This document shows, in pieces, positions 10,418-19,010 of a stretch of DNA of 44,886 nt. The stretch is from Mycogone perniciosa (Eukaryota; Ascomycota; Sordariomycetes; Hypocreales; Hypocreaceae): the NCBI GenBank assembly GCA_025331125.1, contig JAOALB010000260.1, positions 1 through 44,886 on the forward strand, in the 5' to 3' direction. Under the pieces are notes generated by a model. The model was given only the letters and a program-made list of their open reading frames with translations, had not been told where the DNA came from and searched no databases. The number at the start of each line of letters is the position of its first letter. Within the stretch, counting starts at the first letter, position 1. The position numbers were made by a program, and so were the translations under genes.

Positions 10418-11058
10418 AAGATTGTCATTTAAGCTTTTAATAAAAACTCTATCCTACTTCGTCCCTCTTAAATCCTTCTCGTTTTTAACAAGCCAGAACA
10501 GGTATAAGGGATTACCCTCCTTAACATTAAAGCTAAGTAGCCTAAACACCTTCGGTATATATAATTTCTTGCTGTATAAAAAAACATAAAAAAATTGCCT
10601 ATCTTAAATACTGCAACTATTACTAGGATAGATTGGGATGAAATCTCCTGGTTGTTTAAATTTCAAGCTATGCCGTAATATTCTTAATATAAAGCCGTAA
10701 AATACTGAAACTATTAGCGAGAGGGACTTTTACATTTATTTTCTTTTTTATATATTAAAAGGAGAAAATGAACCCTCCGGCTTAGAGGCAGTATAATATT
10801 TGTTAGGTTGTAGTGTATATATCGCTTAACGCCCTTAAAGCTTGGGGAGGGTTCCTATCCTGTATTTAGATTCGCTACCAGCCAGTTATGCAAGCTCTGT
10901 ACAATTGCCTGTTCTGTAGGGTCGAGGTTTTGTTTAAAGATCTGCTCCCCACCCTTATCGCTTATCTGAAAGATTAGAAAGATAGGTCGGAGAATAAAAG
11001 TGTTTGTTTATAAAAGCAATCTGTGAGTTGGGTCTTTGGTATCGCTGAAGTGTAACCT
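10390..11058 (-). pseudogene. Minus-strand orphan relic of unit B (paralog of 4085-4646)
   Basis: The N-terminal part reads RLHFSDTKDPTH, then ISDKGGEQIFK, then a helix ending NWLVANLNTG (about 11058-10850). The C-terminal part reads PGDFIPIYP, YSKKLYIPKVF and GNPLYLFWLVK (about 10645-10395). Both match the single-frame unit A copy, but here the two halves lie in different frames, so an indel or an intron separates them between about 10850 and 10645. Trp codons in NWLVAN and FWLVK are intact. The gene converges on the plus-strand relic ending at 10417, as in unit A. The family is unrecognised. Confidence 0.5.
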
Positions 11059-11452
11059 AGCGTAGTTTATTTACTAACTTTTTATTGTAAATGGCGGGGT
11101 TAGTCGGGGTTAATGCCTAATGTTATAATGTTTTGTTTATTGTTATATGACTTTAGTTTAAGGGTCGAGCTAGATAGTTAATGCTTATGTTGCTTTATTT
11201 TACAATAATGCGTTGGTAGTTAATGGCGGGTAGCAATTCTCTGTTCCTATTCTATAAAGAAAGGGACTTATAGTAAATACAAGTAGTCTAGAATATTCTA
11301 ATATAAAGTCGGAAACACTTTCGATAATATATAAAGCCACCCTTTTACATACACTAATCTATAATGCTGAAAATTCCTCTCAGTTCTAACCTACGCCTAT
11401 TCCTCAGCTAATACTAGCCACCTGCATCACTCCTCTTAAAGACAATAATATT
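11059..11452. other. Intergenic region, no gene seen
   Basis: Nearly 400 bp between the minus-strand orphan and the plus-strand relic starting at 11453. It would have contained the divergent promoters of both. I see no repeat or RNA gene. Confidence 0.35.
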
Positions 11453-12277
11453 ATGGCGGGAGGGAAGGGGCCGCTAGCGAGGCAGGCAGTAATACCCTGG
11501 ATAAAGGTATATATATTGGATGTAGGATACGTTAATAAGACTCCCCTCTAAAAGATTTTACTTCCTATATATAAAGCGGTTTTATTTTAAGAAATTTTAC
11601 CTTTATTAACTGCATTAATAATGGAGTTGGAGCTGCAGCTGGTAGTCCTAAGGAAAATAGGCTTTGTATTTTAAACTCGCAACCACTCTATCTTTTATCA
11701 GCACTTCTCGCCTACTGCAATAGCAAGTTTCCTTTTATATAACGCCTTTAACTTTAATATTAAGTTTTTTTTCAATAATACAAGCTTAGATAATACGCTT
11801 CTTAAAGGACTAAGTATCCTTTAGCATTGATTTATTTAGCTAATAAAAGCTCTTTTAATTCCTAGTGCATTAATAACTATAGATACTATAACATATATCA
11901 AAACGTACCTTTCTAACCTGCAGACCTCTAAAGATACTACCTATTATGTAATAGAGTATAATCCTAAGACTGAGTATTAAGAAATTAAGCTGTTGCGGAT
12001 AGCGAATATAGCTTTTGGAAAGATTTGCTGACGCTTGGACTACGATTTGCTAGATATTAGCAGGAATCAAGTTATAGTGGGACTGGCTTTTCTTTTGGCT
12101 ATACGCAACGATTATATTCCTTATTTACTGTAATACCTGTAAAAGCGAAACCCCTACTAATAAGCCCAAGCATTAATGTCTCTGCCGGTTAGAAGCCATT
12201 TAATGGTATTAATGATAAGTGTTAAAGCCTGTGGCGCTGTGGATGGCGATGGGGATAGCGATGATGCGTTATATTAA
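11453..12277 (+). pseudogene. Plus-strand relic, about 275 codons (unrecognised)
   Basis: The frame begins at ATG 11453-11455 (MAGGKGPLARQAVIPWIKVY) and stays in register to TAA 12275-12277. Interruptions are mostly TAA/TAG, with two TGA codons (near 11835 and 12028). The TGA codons fit CGA to TGA change at Arg. The predicted protein is mixed alpha/beta in character with segments such as IKTYLSNLQTSKDTTYYVIEY and IVGLAFLLAIRNDYIPYLL, and ends in an acidic GDGDSDD run. I see no catalytic motif I can name. The stop codon overlaps the ATG of the next relic (TAATG at 12275-12279), so the two may be exons of one gene whose splice sites are lost. Confidence 0.45.
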
Positions 12278-13060
12278 TGATTGTGTGTACTACTTAGAGC
12301 AAGAGGTATTTGGGGGCACCTAAACACTATAAATAAATTCTAACATGCATAGTTAACGTCTTAGAACCTAAAGTTTATTTAAGTAACCGCCAGATAGAAG
12401 CATTTTGGCAACTGTTTTGTGTTTAGAGATATAAATGCAGGGAGGGAGGCTTACTATACTGCGGACGATCGGATAGTGCTTAAATTACTCTGGTATATGC
12501 GTTGCTGATATAGGAGGCCACTACTAGCAAAGTGTCTCTAGAGATTGGAAAATACGAGTTAACTCTGTTTTTATTACACTATGCCCCACTCGAGTAAGTA
12601 TATGATAGGCGGCGCGCTGGTGTAGCTGAGATAACTGTTTATGCAATTTAAGTCTAGTGTCTATATGTGTATTAGCAGGGAAAATGCGCTAGACTTTAAA
12701 GATAATGTGGCTAGTGCTAATATCAGGCAAACGCGAATATTTATGTAGTACCAATCATAAGTATATCCATATTCCCAATATGCATGCATTTCAGTTGCAA
12801 GGATCCTGGCAACCAGTTACGCTATTGTTGATCTATAAGAGCTGACTATGTATGTATCTGCAATATTAAAGGCGAGGGCGCTATACCGTGAGGCGGCGCA
12901 GAACGCCTATTTAACCTTCGCAATGTGCGGTTATATCTATTAATATCAGTAATGGAACCATATTATAATACACTCTATAAGCCTATTAACTGTTGATCTA
13001 TGATTGATAACGTTTATATAGGTGTGATAAATATATTGAAACGCAACGACAGCGTCTTTT
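12277..13060 (+). pseudogene. Plus-strand relic with a likely 64-nt intron (unrecognised)
   Basis: Exon 1 starts at ATG 12277 and includes YLSNRQIEAFWQLFCV and SLEIGKYELTLFLLHYAPL. At about 12595 a GTAAGT donor is followed 64 nt later by TCTAG. Splicing there moves the reading into the frame VYMCISRENALDFKD, which stays open apart from TAA/TAG to about 12960. Without the splice, the exon 1 frame meets several TGA codons. The downstream part includes ARILATSYAIVDL and SAILKARALYREAAQNAYLTF. I know no family for it. It directly abuts the preceding relic with a TAATG overlap. The 3' end is arbitrary. Confidence 0.4.
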
Positions 13061-13859
13061 AGAATTCTGGAAGAATGAGTATTAGTGAGTATATTTATTG
13101 ATAATGCAGCTTAAATTAGCTAACTTATATTTAATAGGGCAACCGCTTGCAGGTTGCGGCTTGGATTAATAATAATAAATTCCTTTATTAACTATCTCTA
13201 GCTATCTGTTATAACTGGCAATATCTAACTCACTTGCCTTGGGGATACTTTATTAAGGACCTAGAGAAGTAATGGAAACTACCCCTATAAGAGCGGCTAA
13301 AATGCAGGTTTTAGGGCAAGATAATAATAGGATCCTACTGCTTAGTTATTGAGGAAAAGAGTGGGCACTTAACCCGCTGATATATTATACTTTTCTGAAT
13401 GGCTGCTTTACTTAGACTTAATATGTTGTCTGTCTAAGGTGGCCTGATCTGTGTTGCTATCTGGGAATATTGCTTGCGTTGGCTTTCCCTGATAAGTTAC
13501 TGGCCCCGCTATACTTTAAAGCCACAGCAATATCTAGCAGTTTGTGAATGACTGCAGATAAAGAGAGTTGAAGCTTATAGGTAAAGAGTGATTGTTATTG
13601 ATATATAAACCTCTAGCTGAATAAAGAGTTTTAGTATAGTAAGGGGCTATAGAAATAATATTATTCCCGCTAACTGTAAGCATTTGCTTAATTTAATATA
13701 TAGCAGCTCTTTAGACTCGGTAAGCTTAGGACTAACGCTGTTCTAAAGCGCATACAGTTATAGAAACAGACAGTAAGGCTAAGTCTTAATTTAGAGTTTA
13801 TAATTATTGACGTCTTTTAAAGGAGGTTGTATATAGTGTTGCTTTAATTATATATTTAA
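13061..13859. other. No gene recognised; minus strand unusually free of TGA
   Basis: I cannot assign a gene here. The minus-strand frame of the relic at 13860-14200 appears to continue through this stretch with TAA/TAG but no TGA, so it may be its C-terminal part. Codon-by-codon support is weak. Confidence 0.3.
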
Positions 13860-14200
13860 CGAATGAAAGATAAAAGCCAGCTCCTTTAACTGCGAATCTT
13901 TGCTGGAGGTATTCCCCCTCTATAGCGACGCAACCCTTTTTAAATTCAAGCCAGTTTCGCCTTAAACTAAGGCATTATCACTTTATTTTTATACTATCTG
14001 TTAGTAAGTTCCGCTAGAGAGGGTATATGCAGCTCTCCTACTTTAATCTCCTTTATATAAGCCTTACTGGCTGACAAGAATTTCGGGCTCGGGATAACTT
14101 TAATATAACCATTAACGAGAAGGGCATTTATTAGCTTAATATTGCCCTCCTGTTGCTTATACTCTTGCATAAACTTCTCGTAATTATTACTGGAAGTATT
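13860..14200 (-). pseudogene. Minus-strand relic (unrecognised)
   Basis: A register-keeping frame from about 14200 down to 13860 reads NYEKFMQEYKQQEGNIKLIN, then LLVNGYIKVIPSPKFLSASK, then VGELHIPSLAELTNR, with five TAA/TAG codons and no TGA. The upstream part (14200-14420) looks coding in another minus frame (EYKKP, IIRKW, EAVLKD), so an indel or intron probably lies near 14200. I do not recognise the protein. The repeated Lys/Glu pattern and lack of hydrophobic stretches suggest a soluble protein. Confidence 0.4.
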
Positions 14201-15105
14201 ATGTATTAGGCGATATTATTAGCGGGATCTTAAGCTAAGGGAAGCTTTTAACCTATAAAAGTATCTTTAAGGACAGCCTCTAACTACCATTTCCTTATAA
14301 TGCTATATCCCTTCTTTATAATAGCTGTTATCTAGGGCTTTTTATACTCAATTGTCTATAATTTATAAGACGCGTTATAAACTTTAGCGAATTCGGCAAA
14401 ATCTATTGTAAATAGTGTATTGAGATGAATGGTACTGAAAGATGTATTTAGGGTTTAGTTTAGGAAAGCTTAAGAAATAGCTGTCTTTAAGTAGTCAATA
14501 ACTTGTTATAGGAAACCTCCTCTAGATATTATATTAAATAAAAGAATGAGATATATGGCCGGCTGCTCGCCTAAGAACCCGGCCTGATGGAGGGGAGATT
14601 GCCTTATTCCGAGGCCAATATAAGTGGGTCTTGTAGTGATAAGTCTACACGATTGGCGATGTGTTTCTTAACCCTATTATTATACTAAGTGGTGAATACT
14701 GTCTTTTGTTGTATATAATCTAGAATCTTTAGTATTATTTACGCTAATATAGGCTATATATATTATTACTAAGAATTTGGCAGGCGACCTGTTAGTAGAT
14801 AGGCTTGTAGAATATATAGATTGTATCCTTTTATTGATTATTTAGGGGGAACCGTAATCGAGCTTTAGCGAGAATATAAGGCTTGCTAGGATTATTATAT
14901 GTAAAGACTATAATGACTGGTTGAAATTAAGACTTAAAATGTAAGAGAGCTAAGTATCGGTAATTGACTGTATAAAAGGCACAGTAATATTAAGACGGGA
15001 AAATAAAATGGGCCCTTATTAATTCTCCCTACTTTATCTTACGCTACCTGTAAGGCTGGATGGTAGCCTGTATATATGCCTATACTAATACCTTTAAATA
15101 AGTAT
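14201..15105. other. No gene recognised
   Basis: Apart from the possible N-terminal continuation of the preceding relic up to about 14420, I see no coherent frame, RNA gene or repeat. A CCGGC-containing segment near 14550-14600 is slightly GC-richer than its surroundings. Confidence 0.3.
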
Positions 15106-15193
15106 GAGGGTCTATATAGCTATTCCTAAAATGATTGTAACGATAAAATATTTTGTTGTTGCAATTATTTTAGGAATAGCTATATAGACCCTC
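15106..15193. repeat. Palindromic (hairpin) element, copy 2
   Basis: The arms 15106-15140 and 15159-15193 pair over 35 nt with a few G:T-type mismatches, around an 18-nt loop with the same AAAATATTTT core as copy 1 (8495-8576). The arms keep CTATTCCTAAAATGATTG and AGGGTCTA/TAGACCCT. The right flank (CTGC TAAGCCTTAT and TTTCCAGCTAAG, up to about 15247) is the reverse complement of the left flank of copy 1, so the copies are inserted in opposite orientation with a shared one-sided flank. Confidence 0.75.
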
Positions 15194-15620
15194 CCCCTCC
15201 CTGCTAAGCCTTATCTTATGTCCTATGTATAATGTATTTCCAGCTAAGGGGCAGCTATGTACTATAAGGAAAGGCTATAATATAATGCCCTAATAACTAA
15301 TTCCTTTCGAAGAGCAGTATAAGATATAGCATTATAAATGGGAACAAGGTTGGGTGTATGAAGTAAAGCGAGGATTTTAATGCTTGCAACTGGATTTCTA
15401 AGAATATATATAGTAGATATCCCTCTATGAACTGGTGGATAAATAATAGATAGATAATGGAAGATAAATATTATATAAAGGAGGAGCGAATAAAAAAGAC
15501 TGCAGATCCTATATATTGCCAATTTAATGTAACTGTCTCTATTAACCCAGCCTATTAATTAAAATAACACTAGTTTAAGTAAATTAATATTGTCTAAATT
15601 AGTTTATGTTTAATTGTTGT
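15194..15620. other. Flank of palindrome and spacer; competing short frames
   Basis: This includes the one-sided homologous flank of the palindrome (to about 15247). The rest has an uninterrupted minus-strand frame of 86 codons (15262-15522), hydrophobic and AT-driven. Competing with it is a plus-strand frame with TAA/TAG codons that reads EEQYKI-stop-HYKWEQGWVYEVKRGF. The two cannot both be real and I cannot choose, so neither is called as a gene. Confidence 0.3.
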
Positions 15621-16640
15621 TTAGATTAAGTTAAATAGTTTTTGCCTGTAAACGATAAAGAAATTAAATATAGCGTAAGTATGAGTGTCCCTGGATTGTA
15701 ATGCCGACTGAACTTTGGCGTTCAGAACCGCCACTTCCTCTTGCGACTAGCCCAGGATATCCTTAAATGGCACTGCGGTAAATGCTTTAACTCCTATAAT
15801 GAAGCTTAGCCTTAAAGATTTACCGACTTCCTTAAGCTGCGGGTTTTTAGGCTATTTACTGATGGGGAGTTTGAATCGCTGCTCCGTGATGTAAGTAAAG
15901 CCAGCTTCCTTAGACTACCCCTTAAGGAATAGAGTGGGGTTTAGGGTGTGTTTGATCTTATCACAGGCTTTTATAAGCTTATTTATTAGCAGGATAAGGC
16001 CATTATCAGGTTTGAGCGAGTTATTGTCTGAGTCGGGGATGTTATTAGATTCCTGGAACTTGACCTATCCTCCTGGGTTTAAGTTATTGAAGATTTATTA
16101 GATAAGTCTTAGCTAGTTTTTAATAGAGCCAGCTATATATCGACAGTGAATATAGTTGTATTTCTTTAGCTCGATCTACTGCAGTTTAATGTTGTTAACT
16201 AGGAATTTTATATTTAGGGGGATTAAGGATGGTTGGATCGGGCTGAGGTTATTGCCAATAATAGAGGCCTTAAAGTAGAGTTCTTTAAAGTCGATGCACT
16301 ATAATCCCGTGCCGGTACCTATGTCTAGAACTTTAAGTTGTTTAGGTTTAATTGGAGCGAGAAAAAGTCGTTCTTCCAGCAGATAATAGTATGCGTAGTA
16401 AATAATATTGAGGTGTTTTTGCTTGTCTTGGTTGTTTAGAAAGTTATAGGCTCCCGCCTAGTAGCTATAATAGCGTCGGCTATACTTCCACTTATACCTC
16501 TTGACACTGCTGGATAAAGAGATGCTGGCTAACGAGATTTTATCGCTATACATTAAGTTAGCTTTACCTTAGTCCGCTTTGACCTTAATAGTTACTAGCG
16601 TAGTTGATATCTTGGTATGGCTTGTCTAGGCAGAAATGTT
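15621..16640 (-). pseudogene. LaeA-like SAM-dependent methyltransferase relic
   Basis: Family order is complete. An N-terminal RRYYSY-stop-AGAYNF segment stands for the RRYHxYxxGxY motif, followed by an LxLAPI region. Motif I is VLDIGTGTGL and is followed by LSPIQPSLIP. A YIHCRYIAGSIKN element, NLNPGG-stop-VKFQE, LNPTLFLKG and KNPQLKEVGK follow, and the frame ends at TAA 15621. These are hallmarks of fungal TAM/LaeA-like methyltransferases, a class linked to regulation of secondary metabolism, though most members have no defined substrate. About six positions that are Trp in the family (after GTGTGL, SIKN, PGG, LKG, PISK and DILG) are TAG, and Asp/Glu are often Asn/Lys. Gln codons are mostly kept. 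This is RIP of the plus strand. The length of about 340 codons is normal. The start is uncertain. Confidence 0.85.
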
Positions 16641-18180
16641 AATAAAAGACGAGAGCCCTTGCTAATCAGCAAAAGGGTAGTAATTGGCTGCCTTATAATA
16701 TCTAACATGCATAAAACCTTTATAAGCGCAAAGCTATAGGGGGATCTACTGCTAGGGAGGATAATGCACTACCTAGCCTAGCCAGGAATACAATACTAAT
16801 ACAGGTAATAAAACGAAGAAATATACCCTAGCTGGATAGAATATAAAATTTCCGAGTTTTAAGTTGCAAGTTAGCAGTTTATAATCATTAATAAATGGAA
16901 GCGAGTATAGAGTTTAGTTATGGCTTATATATTTGACCCTGATTAATATTCTGAAGGTTTTTTTAGTTATTATTAATATCTTATACCAGTAGTTAATAAT
17001 AAACTATAGTCTTAAAATTACTAGATCCTTTTTGCTTGATTTAATGTATATAACTCTTGCGGAGATATAAGCGTAGGGCTTAATATAGCCCTTAAAAAAA
17101 TCTAGAGATTATCAGAAACTGTAGGAGAACAGTAGATTAAGGGCGGGTAAAGCTATAGTAAGACTCGCCATTTTAGCGAGAGGTTCTTATTTTAATGGCT
17201 ACCTCTATAAGATTGCTGTCCTACTAAAAACAGGGGCGACTATAAGGCTGGGGATAATCCTATAGAAATATCGCACAGTATCCTTAAAAATATAAAAACT
17301 AGTATAGGCAGTGCTACTTTAAAGAGATAAATGGAGGTAGTTAATTGTTTGGTTAGGAGGGTGGGATATTGGGATATTGTAAGATTGTAAGGTCTGGGGA
17401 TATTGTTTTCTAATTTGGGGAAAACCTTTAATTCTTAAGCCTGGGGAAGATAGAATAAGATAGAATAATATATTGGAGAGACTATTAGCTAGTCTTTTCC
17501 TTTATAATTTAAGTATTTCTATACCTTAAAGTATCTGCCTTAGCTTTATAGCAGCAGTTATATACTTTGCGTACTTTATATATTAATATAATATATTATA
17601 GAATTTCGGGTCTAATTACCTTTACTTTTTGGTGTAATATTTTTTTCTGTATAAGGATTTAAAAAATGGAAAGGGCTATGCTTAGTTGCTTTACAATAAG
17701 AGTAATATTTATAGATTGAAACAAGAAATTCTATGGGGCTGCTAAGGGCGGCGTATACCTATTAATAGAAAAGAGGGGCGCTATCGTAACTTTAAACTTA
17801 TGTCCCCTGGCTAGCGTCTTTGCCTTAAGGACAAATAAATCATGGCCTAAGTTAAATAGAAAAGTTTGAACCTGTAATGAACGCAAATATATGTATATAA
17901 AGCCATTAAAGTAATATATCTTCTACACCTTATATTATCACCACTTATTGCAGTTTCTGGCTATTATATCTATTACTAGCTCCGCTGAGTATATACCCTG
18001 TTAAGATAACTGCTAAAGGAAACGACCTTTCGGGGAGCTGGATAGTCTCTATTCGCGTTGAAAGCTATTATAAGGATAAAAATAATGCTTTCAGGATTAA
18101 TTCCTCTAAGTTACAGTAAGCTTTTATCTCCTTTTACAGTCAGTATCCGCCTAATTAATATCACAACGTCTAGGATTAAG
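16641..18180. other. AT-rich stretch without a recognised gene
   Basis: About 1.5 kb of RIP-like sequence. I see no frame that holds together, no LTR and no RNA gene. The segment at 17330-17470 has short purine-rich repeats of GATATTG/GATAGAATA type. Confidence 0.35.
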
Positions 18181-19010
18181 GATAATTAAGGCATAAAACC
18201 TAAAACCACCAACGCAAATATAGATGATTTGGATAATAGAATTTACGCCTCTGCTTATAGCTATATTAAATAACAGACAAAGACCCCTGGCGATAATAAC
18301 CGTAAAGCCGAAGGCGTAAGTATAAGGCGAGGTGAAGATAGACAGTAACCTAAAACGCCTTAATAAGCGCATATATAACCTATAAATCATCGCATAGAGC
18401 CATTAATACAGATAATTTACTATATCCAGGCTAATACAGTTTCTAAAGTCTCTTTAACTGCATGGGCTAAAGAATATTGCATTAAAATCGAGAAGGCAGA
18501 ACAGGAATGCATTAATATATAAGTATAGGCTAGGAATCGCGAGCAGCAAATAGCCCTTAAACAATAGCTTAATCTTATTAGTCTTTAGACTAAGCTTCTA
18601 TACAAGTATTAATATTTCTTTACAGCAATATAATATCCTCTCGCAGACTTTAATATAGGTCGCTTAGCTTCTAAGTGCTAAATGCCTTTACGTATATAAA
18701 GGTATAGGGTTAAAGAATATTTTAAGCTCTTAAAGCTTAGCTTGCCTCAGTCTTTAAAGCCAATACATTATTTCATTTACTATTATTATAGTTTATTAAC
18801 CTTTTTCTATAAAATTGTGCCTGCATTTTAAGATAATTAGGTAGTATACTTTAAAGGTATATGCGAATATATAATAATAGTATGGGAGGCCAATAATAAA
18901 GAGTATATATAATAAAGCTGTATTTCCAAGGACTGGAATTTTAAGGCATTAAATAAATCGTTATCTACAGAGCTTATAAGCAGACACTAGGCAAGGAAGA
19001 GTTATAAGGT
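18181..19010 (+). pseudogene. Relic of a fungal helical protein, probably Est1-type/TPR-like family
   Basis: A plus-strand frame keeps register from 18181 to about 19010 with TAA/TAG codons only. Order: a charged N-terminus (KTPGDNNRKAEGVSIRRGED), then EPLIQIIYYIQANTVSKVSL and AWAKEYCIKIEKAEQECINI, then LASKC and RVKEYFKLLKLSLPQSLKP, then a hydrophobic segment ending FFYKIVPAF, then a KDWNFKALNKS part. I recall this order from a widespread fungal family in which an L(R/K)xRLPxSL segment precedes LLYETVPAFEDTWIECLGDL, and which is often annotated as Est1-like DNA/RNA-binding or tetratricopeptide. The general pattern fits well. The family name is from memory and unverified. The 79-codon minus-strand frame at 18151-18390 is its shadow. 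The C-terminal part after 19010 is too decayed to follow. Confidence 0.5.

Noticed and set aside
1203..14200. A variant nuclear genetic code (TAA/TAG = Gln) for the whole orphan cluster
   Set aside because: Attractive because stops align with Gln and TGA is rare, but in the 147-bp repeats one TAG aligns with TGG, the relic at 11453-12277 contains TGA, unit A has frameshifts, and the nearby methyltransferase has Trp codons changed to TAG. RIP explains all of these; the code idea is kept only as a testable alternative.
15262..15522. 86-codon hydrophobic minus-strand frame as a real small gene
   Set aside because: Composition is AT-driven, and a plus-strand frame in the same place looks at least as protein-like when TAA/TAG are tolerated; no way to choose.
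18151..18390. 79-codon minus-strand frame
   Set aside because: Shadow of the plus-strand Est1-like relic, whose frame is supported by family order.
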